Counted from the first letter of the stretch, positions 17,421 through 26,524 are shown. The stretch: 64,000 nucleotides of DNA from Kitasatospora sp. SUK 42 (GCF_015776785.2 NZ_LFMD02000007.1:831547-895546), one strand, 5' to 3'. Notes: generated by a model from the letters alone, not told the origin. Program-made: numbers and translations.

Positions 17421-18299
17421 TCAGTTGAGCATCTGGTGGAGCGCGGGAAAGACGATCAGGACGGTCATCAGCAGGGTCAGCGCGGCCCCGGGCGCGACCA
17501 TCCGCTCGCTGTCGGCGTTGGCGCGGGCGAGGTCCTCGGCGAGCAGTTCGCCGCGCAGCCCCTTGGCGCGGGCCCGCAGGGTGTCGTACACGGCGGCGCC
17601 GTCGGTGCCGGACAGCCGCATGATGTCGGCCACGTCCTGGAGCGGGCTGAGCCCCAACTCCGCGGCCAGCGCGTCGAGTCCGGCCCAGGGTGGGAGCCGG
17701 TCGGTGGCCGCGCGCTCCAGGGCGTCGCGGATCCGGCGGAACACCGTGCCCTGCCCGACCGAGGCGGCGCGGCGCAGCGCCTCGGCGGGGCCGCAGTCGG
17801 CGGCCCGCTCCAGCGCGACCAGTTCCAGGTAGGCGGCGATGCCGTGCAGGTACTCGGTGCGCGCCTCCTTGGCCTCGCCCCGCACGATGGCGTCCGGGAC
17901 GAAGAAGAGCAGGCCGGCCAGCAAGGGCCCGGCGACCAGCGGCAGGGCGAAGGGCAGGCCGACGTCCATCAGCAGGGCCATCGCGCCGAGGTAGGCGGGC
18001 AGCACCAGGCCGATCGCGGCGAACAGCAGCTTGTGCACCATGAACCGGGCCGGGCTGCGGCCGATCAGGGCGAGTTCGCGGTGCGGGATGGAGACCCCCC
18101 GCAGGGTGAGCGAGCGTTCGCCGATCCGGTCGTACCAGCGCGGCCGCTCGTCCGGGTCCTGCTGCCGGTCGGCGGGAGCGCGGTGCAGCCGGTCCAGCGC
18201 CTGACTCAGGTCGGGTGGCGCGGGCCGCAGTTCGGCGATCAGCAGGGCGACACCGCCCGCCGCGGCGGCACCGGCCAGCACGGACCAGGGGGAGATCAC
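17421..18299 (-). CDS. tadC: TadC-like type II/IV secretion system F-domain membrane protein
   Basis: A 292-residue inner-membrane platform protein. It has an N-terminal helix, a pair of hydrophobic segments around 95-140, a T2SSF domain (ARTEYLHGIAAYLELVALERAADCG, then GTVFRRIRDALERA), and a C-terminal helix (ALTLLMTVLIVFPAL). With TadB it forms the platform on which the TadA motor assembles the pilus. The open frame extends to 19400, but GTG at 18299 overlaps the TadB stop (GTGA). Confidence 0.85.
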   Translation of the reverse strand: MISPWSVLAGAAAAGGVALLIAELRPAPPDLSQALDRLHRAPADRQQDPDERPRWYDRIGERSLTLRGVSIPHRELALIGRSPARFMVHKLLFAAIGLVLPAYLGAMALLMDVGLPFALPLVAGPLLAGLLFFVPDAIVRGEAKEARTEYLHGIAAYLELVALERAADCGPAEALRRAASVGQGTVFRRIRDALERAATDRLPPWAGLDALAAELGLSPLQDVADIMRLSGTDGAAVYDTLRARAKGLRGELLAEDLARANADSERMVAPGAALTLLMTVLIVFPALHQMLN

Positions 18300-19261
18300 C
18301 GGACCTCCCCGAGCTGCTCGGCCGGCTCCGCCTCGCCGACCTGGCCGCCTCGCCGGCCGCCCCTGCTGCGCCGGTCCGGCGTGAGCAGCCGGGGCACCGG
18401 CGGGTGCGAGGCCAGCGCCCGCATCCAGGCGATGATCGCGACGAACAGGGCGGCGACCACGGCAAGCACGATCTGGCCGAGGAAGGTCCCGTACGGGCGG
18501 GTGTACTCGGTGTTGAAGGAGCCGATCGTGACGACCAGCACGATGATGCCGACCAGCCAGCGGATGGTGGTCCGGTGCTTGGCCCGGTCGGCCTCGATGG
18601 CGCGGCGCTGGCGGACCTCCTCGCGCACCGAGTCGGCCATGTCGGAGAGTGTGCGGGCCAGGCCCGGGCCGCTGTCCCCGGCGCGCAGCACCAGGGCGGC
18701 GAGCACCTTGTCGGCGGTGGCGTCGGCCAGGCTGTCGGCGAAGGCGTGCAGCGCCTCCTCGGGCCGCCAGCGGGCCTGGAGCCGGGCGGCCAGTTCGCCG
18801 ATCTCGTCCTCCAGGGCGGCGGGGGCGGTGCGGCGGCTGGTGACGATGGCCTGGTTGAGGCCGACACCGAGCAGCAGCACGTCGGCGATCCGCTGGGTCC
18901 ACTCGGACAGCGCCTCCAGCCGCTCGATCCGGTGGGTGTCCGGGCGGGTGGTGTCGAACAGCCAGGGCAGGCCGAAGACGGCCAGCGGCACCAGCAGCGC
19001 GGTGAGCGGGATGCCGGTGAACAGCCAGGCCAGCGGGGCGCCGGCGAGCGCGATCGGCAGCTGGACGCGGCGCAACCGCACCATCCGCATCGAGGCGGTG
19101 CCGGGGGCGCCGTACCAGAAGACGTGGGCGCGGTCGGCCAGCGGGTTGTCCCGCCGGGCGGTCTCGTCCTCGTCGGCAGGCTCGCTGCCGCGGGCCCAGG
19201 CCACCAGGGCGACCAGGCCGCCCGCGACCGCCAGCCCGCACAGGGCGAACAGCAGCATCAC
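18296..19261 (-). CDS. tadB: TadB-like type II/IV secretion system F-domain membrane protein
   Basis: A 321-residue membrane protein. It begins with a hydrophobic helix (LLFALCGLAVAGGLVALVAW), has two more near residue 95-130, a T2SSF domain (EALSEWTQRIADVLLLGVGLN, ARLQARWRPEEALHAFADSL), and two C-terminal helices near 255-300. The arrangement is that of TadB. GTG at 19261 overlaps the TadA stop (GTGA), with an ATG at 19258 right behind it; the frame running to 19366 is not needed. Confidence 0.86.
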   Translation of the reverse strand: MMLLFALCGLAVAGGLVALVAWARGSEPADEDETARRDNPLADRAHVFWYGAPGTASMRMVRLRRVQLPIALAGAPLAWLFTGIPLTALLVPLAVFGLPWLFDTTRPDTHRIERLEALSEWTQRIADVLLLGVGLNQAIVTSRRTAPAALEDEIGELAARLQARWRPEEALHAFADSLADATADKVLAALVLRAGDSGPGLARTLSDMADSVREEVRQRRAIEADRAKHRTTIRWLVGIIVLVVTIGSFNTEYTRPYGTFLGQIVLAVVAALFVAIIAWMRALASHPPVPRLLTPDRRSRGGRRGGQVGEAEPAEQLGEVR

Positions 19262-20886
19262 CGCGCGCCACCACCGATCCGCAGGTGCAGCGGGGTGGCC
19301 CAACTCCCGTACCGGGAGTCGAGCAGCGAGGCGTCGAAGCCGGCCCGGCGCAGGTCGTCCAGGCACTGCGGCGGGGTGTGCGGGACGGCCCGCGGCTCAC
19401 CGAGGTCCGGCCGGGGGCCGAAGACGGTGTTCAGCGCGGGCCGGCCGCTCTCGCCGAGGCCGGTGACCTCCAGCACGTGCGAGACGAAGCGGTGCCGGCG
19501 GCCGCCGACGGCGGTCTCGTCGACCATGGTGACGTGCACGATGAGGTCCAGGGCGTTGGCGGTGAGGCGGTAGGCGAGCGAGTCGGTCATGTGCGAGCCG
19601 TACTCCAGGCAGAGTTCGGCGATGCGGTCGACGACCATCTGCGGGCCGCGGGCGTGCAGGGTGCACATGGAGCCGCCCTCGCCATTGGTCATGACCCGCA
19701 GCATCGGGACGACCTCGCCGGAGCGGACCTCGCCGACGATGATCCGGGACAGCGTCATCCGCAGCGCGGCCGGAATGAGGTCGCCGATCGTCAACTCCCC
19801 TGCCAGGCGGCCCTCGACGCGTTCGCCGTTGCCCTCGCGGGCCTCCATCGGGACGACCTGGCGCAGGTGGCCAAGGGTGTGCAGCCAGAGCTCGAACTCC
19901 GACTCCAGGGTGCCGATCCGTTCGTCCGGCGGGATCTCGGCGGCCATCGCGCGCAGCAGGCTGGTCTTGCCGACGCCCTGGGTGCCGGTGATCATCACGT
20001 TCTTCCGGGCCCGGATCGCGGCCGCCAGGAAGGCGGCCAACGTGGAGTCCAGGGTCCCGAGTTCGACCATCTCGGGCAGGGTCGCGGAGGCCACCCGGTG
20101 GCGTCGGATCGCCACGTACGGGCGGGGCGTCACCTCGGTCAGCGCCTGGAGACGCATGCCGCCCTCCAGCCGCAGCGCCAGCGTCGGGCTGGCGGTGGAC
20201 AGGCTGCGTTCACCGCCGCCGTGCTGGCGGGCGAGGTCCTGGAGCAGCTCGACGAGTTCGGCGTCGCTCTCGGCCACCGGCGGTACCTGGCGCAGGGGTT
20301 GGTGCACCTTGGAGACCCAGACGTCGTCGCAGCCGTTGATCAGGATGTTCTCGATCTCCGGGTCGTCCAGATAGGGCTGGAGCCGGCCGGCCCGGAACAG
20401 CAGGTCGAAGACGGCCTCGGAGAGGGCGCGGTCCTGCTCCCGGGTGGGCGGGATGCCGTGGGTCTGCGCGTAGGCGTCGGACCAGCGGGCGACGGCCTCC
20501 TCGATCAGTGCCCGGCCGCGCTGTCGGCGGGTGGCGCGGTCCGGTTCGGAGCCGGAGGCGGTCGTCAACCGGCTGATCTGCTGGTGCAGTTCGGCCGCGA
20601 CCTGGCGCTTGAGCTCGCGCGCGACCTGCGGGTCGACGGCCGGGCGGGTGGCGGCGCCGCGCAGGTCCAGCGAGGGCAGCTGGGAGGGCACGGCGGTGGG
20701 CCCGGCGGCGCCACCGGGGGCCGGGGCGACCGGGCCCGGCCGGTAGGCCTGGGGCTGCTGCGGCTGGTGCGGCTGCTGCTGCGGCTGTACGCCGACCGGC
20801 CCGGGGGCGGGTGCCGGCAAGGGCGTGGACCAGGGCAGGGCGGCCGGGTCGGCCGTCGGGTGCTGGTGCAGGGGGCTACCGCGCAC
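19258..20886 (-). CDS. tadA: TadA/CpaF-type pilus assembly ATPase
   Basis: The 542-residue secretion ATPase that powers the Tad pilus. About 75 residues of Pro/Gln-rich disorder are followed by the N-terminal domain (DPEIENILINGCDDVWV), a P-loop GTQGVGKTSLL, the Asp-box region ESEFELWLH, a Walker B-like RIIVGEVRSGE, and the His box TLHARGPQ. The hexameric ATPase sits under the TadB/TadC platform. GTG at 20886 has GGGGAGGT upstream and overlaps the CpaE-like gene by 11 nt; the open frame reaches 20937. Confidence 0.92.
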   Translation of the reverse strand: MRGSPLHQHPTADPAALPWSTPLPAPAPGPVGVQPQQQPHQPQQPQAYRPGPVAPAPGGAAGPTAVPSQLPSLDLRGAATRPAVDPQVARELKRQVAAELHQQISRLTTASGSEPDRATRRQRGRALIEEAVARWSDAYAQTHGIPPTREQDRALSEAVFDLLFRAGRLQPYLDDPEIENILINGCDDVWVSKVHQPLRQVPPVAESDAELVELLQDLARQHGGGERSLSTASPTLALRLEGGMRLQALTEVTPRPYVAIRRHRVASATLPEMVELGTLDSTLAAFLAAAIRARKNVMITGTQGVGKTSLLRAMAAEIPPDERIGTLESEFELWLHTLGHLRQVVPMEAREGNGERVEGRLAGELTIGDLIPAALRMTLSRIIVGEVRSGEVVPMLRVMTNGEGGSMCTLHARGPQMVVDRIAELCLEYGSHMTDSLAYRLTANALDLIVHVTMVDETAVGGRRHRFVSHVLEVTGLGESGRPALNTVFGPRPDLGEPRAVPHTPPQCLDDLRRAGFDASLLDSRYGSWATPLHLRIGGGAR

Positions 20887-22222
20887 GGAGCACCTCCCCG
20901 GGGTTGTGCGGGTACTGCCGACCGTTGAACTGACCATCCGTCACTATCGGCTCCTGGAGCGCGTACTGGCCGTACTGGCCGCCCTCACCGTCCGGCGCCC
21001 CCGACTGGACGTGCGCCGGGAACGGCGCCGGTGCGGCCGGCTGCGGCGCCAGACCGGCGAGCGGAGCGACCGGGCCGGTGGTGATCACCGGCGGGGTGTA
21101 GGACGGCTGCTCGGCCTCGCCCGGCCCGTAGGCGTGCTGCCCGTACGACTGCTGGCCGTAGGCGGGTTGGCCGTACGACTGCTGCCCGTACGACTGCTGG
21201 CCGTACCCGGGCTGCCCGTAGGCGGGCTGCTCGTAGGCCGGCTGCCCGTGTGGGCTCGGCGCGGGCGCGGGTGCGGACGGCGGGACGGGCCCGGGAACCG
21301 GCCCGGGCACGGGGACGGTCGGCGGGACGGGTACCGGCGGGGCCTGGACCGGCGCCGGTATCGGAGTCGGTGTCGGTGTCGGTGTCGGTACCGAGGCGGG
21401 CGCCGAGAGCTGTGCGGGCGCGGGCGCGGCGTTCGGCGCCAGCCGCTGCCGCCGTCGGCGGATCAGCAACTGCACCTCGTCGGCCGCCGAACGCGCCGTG
21501 CGCATCAGCTCGGAGCGGATGAACCGCCGGTCGGTGGTGTCGCCGCCGTCGGAGAGCACCCGCGCGGTACGGGCCGCGTGCGGCAGCACCCCGAGCACCG
21601 GCAGGCCGAACTCGCGCGACACCTCGGCCCCCGAGTACGGCCCCTCGGCGACCAGCAGCAGCCCGAGCGCGTCCGACCCGGTGCCGCCCGCGGCCAGGTC
21701 CTCGGCGAGCGCGGACACCCGGGGGCGGGCCGAGCTCAGCCCGCGCAGGGTGGTGCGGACCGTCACCGCCACCACGTCCGCGCGGCGGGCCAGCACCGCA
21801 CTGGTCCCGGTGGCGCCGGAGCGGCCGAGGTCCACGATGACGTCGTAGCCCTGCTGCTCGATGCCGTGCAGCAGTTCGGCGAGCGGCTCCCAGGTGTAGG
21901 CGAGGCCGGGGGCCTGGGCCGGGTCGGTCAGACCGGGCAGCAGCAACCGCTCGGCCTCGCCCTCGGGCGAGAGGTCGATCAGCTGCTCCCAGATGGTCTG
22001 GGCGAGCAGCCCGCGCCGGTCGGCGACGGCCAGGTTGCGCAGCCCGTACACCGCCTCGACCCGGCCCTCCAGGGCGCCCGCGAGCACCGCGCCGCCGTCC
22101 GGGTCGGCCTCCACCAGCAGGATCCGCCGGCCGGGCTGGAGCGGCCAGGCCAGCAGCAGCGCCAGGGCGGTCGTGGTCGCGCCGGGGGCGCCCGGGCCGC
22201 CGACCACCGCGATCACCGCCAT
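20876..22222 (-). CDS. CpaE/ParA-like ATPase-fold protein with degenerate P-loop and YGQ repeats
   Basis: A 448-residue protein. Residues 1-270 have a MinD/ParA-like fold: an N-terminal strand and loop (GGPGAPGATTT), ILLVEADPDGG, and YDVIVDLGRSG. The P-loop lacks both signature lysines of the GKGGVGKT form, so ATP hydrolysis is doubtful. The last 180 residues are Pro/Thr-rich and then carry about nine copies of YGQQSYGQ/PAYGQ-type repeats. CpaE-type proteins position the Tad machine at the pole or a site of the cell. ATG at 22222 overlaps the upstream stop (TGATG); the frame open to 22420 is out of place. TAG stop at 20876. Confidence 0.82.
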   Translation of the reverse strand: MAVIAVVGGPGAPGATTTALALLLAWPLQPGRRILLVEADPDGGAVLAGALEGRVEAVYGLRNLAVADRRGLLAQTIWEQLIDLSPEGEAERLLLPGLTDPAQAPGLAYTWEPLAELLHGIEQQGYDVIVDLGRSGATGTSAVLARRADVVAVTVRTTLRGLSSARPRVSALAEDLAAGGTGSDALGLLLVAEGPYSGAEVSREFGLPVLGVLPHAARTARVLSDGGDTTDRRFIRSELMRTARSAADEVQLLIRRRRQRLAPNAAPAPAQLSAPASVPTPTPTPTPIPAPVQAPPVPVPPTVPVPGPVPGPVPPSAPAPAPSPHGQPAYEQPAYGQPGYGQQSYGQQSYGQPAYGQQSYGQHAYGPGEAEQPSYTPPVITTGPVAPLAGLAPQPAAPAPFPAHVQSGAPDGEGGQYGQYALQEPIVTDGQFNGRQYPHNPGEVLRAR

Positions 22223-23091
22223 CAGGCGCCGCCCGTCCCGGCCGGGGGCGCGGGCGTGCCGGAGGCTCCGCCGGAGGCCGGCGCACCGCCGGGGGTGGCC
22301 GCCGGGGAGGCGGGGGAACCGGGGGACGCGGGGGTGGCGGAGGGCGCCGGGGCGGCCGCGCCGCCCGCCGAACCGGCGCGCGGCGCCAGCAGCACCTGGA
22401 TCCGCCCGCCGGCCACCCACTGCGCCAGCCGGGGCCCGTCCGCCGTGCCGACCGCCACGTCGATCACCTGGCTGCCGTCGGTGTCCACCCGGCCGACCGT
22501 GATGACCGTCGCGGCCAGCGAGTCGGGCCGGCCGTTGTCGGGGGTGTTGACCACGACGATCTGCTGCCCGGGCTGGAGCCGGCTGGCGGGCAGCTGGGTG
22601 CGTTTGGCCGACACCCCGACCACGATCTGCCCGGGCTGCACCGACAGGCCCTGGGCGAGGTCGGAGCCGGTGAGCATCGCGCCGCGCTTGAGGTCGGTGG
22701 CGGCCCTCATGCCGACCGCCCTGCCCCGGTCCTGCGCCGACAACGGCCGCAGCGCCGGGTCGCCCGCGATCCGGGCCACCACCAGGTCGTCCTCGGTGAT
22801 CACCTGTCCCCAGGGCACGTCCCGGGCCAGCGCCAGCACCGCGACCCGCTGGCCGGTGCTGTTGTAGAGGACGGCGCCGCCGAGGCCGCCGGCGGCGATC
22901 AGCGCGACGGCCATCGCCAGCATCGCCGGGCGCCGGCGCCGGGCCCGCATCGTCCGGCCGGGCGCGTGCGGCGCGGCCCGCCCCCGGCCGCCCCGGCCCT
23001 GGTTCTGGTCCTGCTGATCCGGCACCGCCACGGACACCGCGGCGCCTGCGGCCGTGCCGGATCCCGGCGTCGCGAATGTACGGTTGTCCAC
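22222..23091 (-). CDS. CpaB-like SAF-domain pilus assembly protein
   Basis: A 289-residue membrane-anchored protein. A basic segment leads to a membrane helix (MLAMAVALIAAGGLGGAVLY, about residues 57-76), followed by a SAF domain (VLALARDVPWGQVITEDDLVVARI), a second region (PGQIVVGVSAKRTQLPASRLQPG) that matches CpaB/RcpC, and a Pro/Ala/Ser-rich tail. CpaB proteins form part of the outer channel or scaffold of Tad pili. Start GTG at 23091. It is translationally coupled to the CpaE-like gene. Confidence 0.82.
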   Translation of the reverse strand: MDNRTFATPGSGTAAGAAVSVAVPDQQDQNQGRGGRGRAAPHAPGRTMRARRRRPAMLAMAVALIAAGGLGGAVLYNSTGQRVAVLALARDVPWGQVITEDDLVVARIAGDPALRPLSAQDRGRAVGMRAATDLKRGAMLTGSDLAQGLSVQPGQIVVGVSAKRTQLPASRLQPGQQIVVVNTPDNGRPDSLAATVITVGRVDTDGSQVIDVAVGTADGPRLAQWVAGGRIQVLLAPRAGSAGGAAAPAPSATPASPGSPASPAATPGGAPASGGASGTPAPPAGTGGA

Positions 23092-23215
23092 CGGGTTCCG
23101 CCCTTCCCTCGTTCGCTTCCGGATCGTCAGTCGGCTCGTCGGTCGGCTTGCCGGTCGGATCGCCCGTCGGATCGCCGGTCGGCCCTTCGGCGGCCTGATC
23201 GCCGTCGTGGCGGGG

Positions 23216-24151
23216 TCAGTTGAGGACCTGCATCTCGGCGACCCTGAGCGCGAGGTCGGCCCCGCGCGGCATGTCGAGGTCGAAGGTCTTCGGGTTCGGC
23301 CCGGTGATCACCACGTGCGCCTGCCAGTTCGCCGTGACCGTGCCGTTGAAGACGCCGTCCTTCCTGCTCCCCGAGCCGACCGGGAACTCGTAGCCGCAGT
23401 CCGGGGACTTGGCGGCGCCGTACTTGGGGTCGTACGGCGTCCCGGCGGTGGCGCAGTCCACGCTCATGCCGTCGCCGAAGTCCCAGGTCATGCCCTTGAG
23501 CCGCGCGGTGACGGTGACGGACGCGCCCGGGACGGCCAGCGAGCTCGGCGCGGGCGCCGTCATGCCCTCCGCCCACAGCCAGACCGGCGCCTTCACCACG
23601 GCGGTGTCCTTGGGCGCGACGCTCGCCACCGGGGTCGGGAAGGCCATCCGGCCGGCGAGCAGCTTCCCCTGGACGGTCAGGTCGACCACCTGGGTCGCGC
23701 CCGCGGCGTTGCTGACGAACACGGTCTCCATGCCGCCCTGCCCCCCGTCGGTCTGCGGGCAGACCTTCGAGTAGACCGCGCCGTCCGTGGACTTGTGCCC
23801 CTCCCAGGCACGATCGCCCTCGGGGGGCTGCTTGTCCAGCGGGCGGAAGTAGCAGCCGTTGTCGCTGTTGAAGTAGCCGCGCTCCGGGTCGTAGCAGGCC
23901 CACTGGGTGCCGTGGTAGCTGCACACCTGCGGCCCGCCGTCGTCACCGCCGCCACCGCCCTGGGAGGGACGGGGGGCCGGGGTCTTCCCCCCGCTCCCGG
24001 CGTGCGTGCAGATCACGCTCGGGGCGCATTGTTCGGCGCCGGCGTCCGGTGGTTCGTCCGCCGTCGCGGTCACCGCCGAGGACAACAACAACCCGGCGGA
24101 CAACGATGCGGCGAACACGAATCGCCGGGCCGGTTTCCGTGAGTTCAGCAT
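23216..24151 (-). CDS. Secreted protein of the Tad locus, function unknown
   Basis: A 311-residue exported protein with a signal peptide (ARRFVFAASLSAGLLLSSAVTATA then DEPP), a Gly/Pro-rich linker, and a cysteine-containing region with QVCSYHGTQWACYD. The rest is beta-rich (two VTVTA-type strands), probably an Ig-like fold. ATG at 24151 overlaps the end of the lipoprotein gene by 7 nt, so the frame starting at 24190 is rejected. Its place in the operon suggests an extracellular role for the pilus, but I know no function. It is followed by 124 nt to the CpaB gene. Confidence 0.75.
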   Translation of the reverse strand: MLNSRKPARRFVFAASLSAGLLLSSAVTATADEPPDAGAEQCAPSVICTHAGSGGKTPAPRPSQGGGGGDDGGPQVCSYHGTQWACYDPERGYFNSDNGCYFRPLDKQPPEGDRAWEGHKSTDGAVYSKVCPQTDGGQGGMETVFVSNAAGATQVVDLTVQGKLLAGRMAFPTPVASVAPKDTAVVKAPVWLWAEGMTAPAPSSLAVPGASVTVTARLKGMTWDFGDGMSVDCATAGTPYDPKYGAAKSPDCGYEFPVGSGSRKDGVFNGTVTANWQAHVVITGPNPKTFDLDMPRGADLALRVAEMQVLN

Positions 24152-24768
24152 GTCCGGTCCACCTCCCGCTTGAAGTCGTAGATCAGCCAATGCGCTTGGA
24201 ACCAGCGCAGGGACGCGGTCGCGACATAGCGGTTCAGTCGGTCGGCCGGTTCCTTCGCGGCCCCGGTGACGGCATCGACACGGCGCCAGGCCGACAGGTC
24301 GACGCAGTCCTCGATCACGGCGGTCTGCGGATCGGCTTTCAGGTCAATGGACTTGACCACGGCCGAATTCCGCGGCGTTCCGGTCATCACCAGTTTGGCG
24401 TCGTGGAGTTGGCGCAGGCCCACCAGGGCGTCGGACAGGGCCCGCCCGGAGGAGTACGCCTCCAGTGGGGCGCCGTCCGAATCCGTACGCCCGAAGGCCT
24501 CGGCCTGGGCCTGCCACCAGTCCTGATACGTCTTCACGGCCAGCCGCCCCTTGGCCCCTTCCGGGCCTTCGGTCGGCGCGATCGTGGCGTTTACCGAACC
24601 ACTCGAAGGAGTTAACGGGTTCACTCCCGCAACAGTGGGTGCAGCCGACCCGAGACGATCGGTGGAACCGCCGGCACCACCGCTCGCGCAAGCGCCGAGC
24701 AGCAACACCAGAACCGCCCCACCAACCCCAACCGCCCCAGGGCGCAACACATTTCCGCGCTGCCGCAT
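24145..24768 (-). CDS. Lipoprotein of the Tad locus
   Basis: A 207-residue lipoprotein: a basic start, hydrophobic VGGAVLVLLLGAC with a lipobox (LLGAC) at about residue 27, then a Gly/Ser/Thr linker and a domain with WWQAQAEAF, SDALVGLRQL and a C-terminal FQAHWLIYDF, which resembles NTF2-like or Mce-associated secreted domains. It lies directly before the secreted protein gene. GAGGTGGGGCG precedes ATG at 24768; the frame upstream to 24945 would lack a signal sequence. Confidence 0.78.
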   Translation of the reverse strand: MRQRGNVLRPGAVGVGGAVLVLLLGACASGGAGGSTDRLGSAAPTVAGVNPLTPSSGSVNATIAPTEGPEGAKGRLAVKTYQDWWQAQAEAFGRTDSDGAPLEAYSSGRALSDALVGLRQLHDAKLVMTGTPRNSAVVKSIDLKADPQTAVIEDCVDLSAWRRVDAVTGAAKEPADRLNRYVATASLRWFQAHWLIYDFKREVDRTC

Positions 24769-24905
24769 CGCCCCACCTCGTCGCGACCGAGCCGATCCGT
24801 GATCCACGGCCGCCAGGAGAATTCCGCCGTCCCGCCGGTGTTTCCGCTGGGGATCGATTCTTCGCCAACCCACCCCATCACGGCAACACCTCAGGCCACC
24901 TGACC

Positions 24906-25766
24906 TTACGCGGAAGGCGGTTCCGTCGGGGCACTTTCGCGCCACAGAACGGCCAACAGTTCTTCGGAAAGCGACAATCCGGCCAATGCCCCCCGAACCG
25001 CGGCCCGATTTCGCATCAACAGGCGCCCGCCGTGCGGAGGAAGGAGCAGGCGCGCGCCCGGCGCACCCGAACCGCCTGACGCGGCGTCGGCCGCGCCGCC
25101 CCCGTCGAGCAGCCCGGCGACGGCGGGCTGGAGGTCCAGCGGGGCGACGGCCGCGGGGGCACCCGGGACACCGTGGCGCAGCACCGTGGTGAGGGCCCGG
25201 CTGAACGATCCCTCACCCCCCGGCCGTACGGCGTCCCGGCCGCGTCTGCCCGGGGTGTAGCGGCCGACCCGGCCCCACAGCGGGACCCGGGAGTAGCTGA
25301 GCAGTTCGCCCGCGGTGTCCTCGCCGTCGCGCTCCAGCGCCGCCCAGGCGTCCCGGTCGGCCACCGCGTCGACCAGCAGCAGCGCCTCCTCGTGGTCGCC
25401 GTGCACCATCGCGCTGACCACCCAGTCCCAGGCCAGACCGCGCCGGTAGGCGTTGTCGTGGGTGCTGCCGCCGGTGACCAGGGCGAGCCGGCGCCCGCGC
25501 GGGTCGGCGACCAGCTGGCCGACCAGGCAGACCACCAGCCAGCGGCCGGAGTGCTGGGCCGCGTTCCGGACGGCGGTGAGCAGCGCGTTGGCGTCCGCGT
25601 CCGGCGCCGTGGCGGTGACCCGGCAGCCGGCCGCCCCGGTGTCGAAGAACATCCCGGGCAGCACCTCGGCCAGCAGCCTGGCGCCCTCCGGCGCCTGCGC
25701 CGAGCCGCCGTACGCCCGGTCGGGCCCGCCGTCCGCCCCGATCACCACCAGATCGACCCCGCCGGC
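24906..25766 (-). CDS. Caspase-like core protein, relative of the protein at 8489-10618
   Basis: A 286-residue cytoplasmic protein. It follows the strand order seen in the core of the protein at 8489-10618: DADANALLTAVRNAAQHSGRW then WLVVCLVGQLVADPRGRRLALV, GLAW, ALLLVDAVADRDAW, RVPLWGR and SFSRALTTVLRHG, with the same spacing. The histidine position is Gln85 here and the cysteine position is Asp134-Ala135, so any peptidase activity would be lost. I read it as a pseudo-enzyme of caspase-like fold; the fold is inferred. ATG at 25766 with GGGAGGGGGCGG upstream is preferred to the frame opening at 25844. It is the first gene of the minus-strand Tad operon. Confidence 0.6.
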   Translation of the reverse strand, partial: AGGVDLVVIGADGGPDRAYGGSAQAPEGARLLAEVLPGMFFDTGAAGCRVTATAPDADANALLTAVRNAAQHSGRWLVVCLVGQLVADPRGRRLALVTGGSTHDNAYRRGLAWDWVVSAMVHGDHEEALLLVDAVADRDAWAALERDGEDTAGELLSYSRVPLWGRVGRYTPGRRGRDAVRPGGEGSFSRALTTVLRHGVPGAPAAVAPLDLQPAVAGLLDGGGAADAASGGSGAPGARLLLPPHGGRLLMRNRAAVRGALAGLSLSEELLAVLWRESAPTEPPSA

Positions 25767-25962
25767 CATCCGTCCGCCCCCTCCCTCACCGGCCCGGGTG
25801 CGGCACGGGTCCGCGCCGCACCGGGTACCGTCCACACCGGTCACACCGGTCCGCCGCGGGGCAGGCTACCGCTCCGGGCGGACGCCGACGGGGCTCCCGG
25901 CCCGTCCGCTCAGGGACCATGGGCCCTATCGACGCGCGCGCCGACCGAGGACGATCGGACGC

Positions 25963-26415
25963 ATGGAGCGTGAGGACCGTGTGGAGACCCTGAGCGAGGC
26001 CGAGTGCCTGCGGCTGCTCAGCACCGTGCCCGTCGGGCGCGTGGTGTACACCGAGCACGCACTGCCGGCCGTCCTGCCGGTCTCCTTCGAGGTCCTGGAC
26101 GGGCGGCTGGTGCTCGCCGTGCGCCGGGGAAGTGCCACCGCGCGCGGGCTTGACGGCACGGTGGTGGCCTTCCAGGCGGACATGCTGGATCCGGTCACCC
26201 GTACGGGGTGGAGCGTGCTGGTGCACGGGCGGGCCGACGCGGTGCGCGACCCCGAACAGGTCCGGCGGGTGCTGCGCTCCGGGCTGCGGCCGTGGGTGGG
26301 GGATCCCGAGCCGCTGTTCATCGCGCTGGTGCCGGAGCTGGTCAGCGGCCGGAGGCTGTTCCCGACGGGGCAGTTCGGACAGGGCACGCTGGGGCGCACC
26401 GCGCTGCGGCCCTGA
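25963..26415 (+). CDS. Pyridoxamine 5'-phosphate oxidase-like flavin-binding protein
   Basis: A 150-residue protein of the PNPOx-like split-barrel group: LSEAECLRLLSTVPVGRVVYT, ALPAVLPVSF, LDGRLVLAVRRGS, WSVLVHGRADAV. It binds FMN, F420 or a related cofactor and probably reduces or oxidises a small molecule. ATG at 25963 has no clear Shine-Dalgarno; a GTG at 25978 is possible. It is divergent from the Tad operon, and a MaoC gene follows 110 nt downstream. Confidence 0.82.
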   Translation: MEREDRVETLSEAECLRLLSTVPVGRVVYTEHALPAVLPVSFEVLDGRLVLAVRRGSATARGLDGTVVAFQADMLDPVTRTGWSVLVHGRADAVRDPEQVRRVLRSGLRPWVGDPEPLFIALVPELVSGRRLFPTGQFGQGTLGRTALRP

Positions 26416-26524
26416 GCGGCCGTCGCCCCGGTTCCTCCGCTGCTCCTGACAGATACCAGCGGGTAGGCATACGCTTCCGGCGTCCTGACCCCTCCCCGGG
26501 GCCCGTCCCCTCCAGGAGCGCACC

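Noticed and set aside
26438..26451. CTGACAGATACCAG as a possible sixth palindromic element
   Set aside because: No complementary arm nearby; a single word match is expected by chance.
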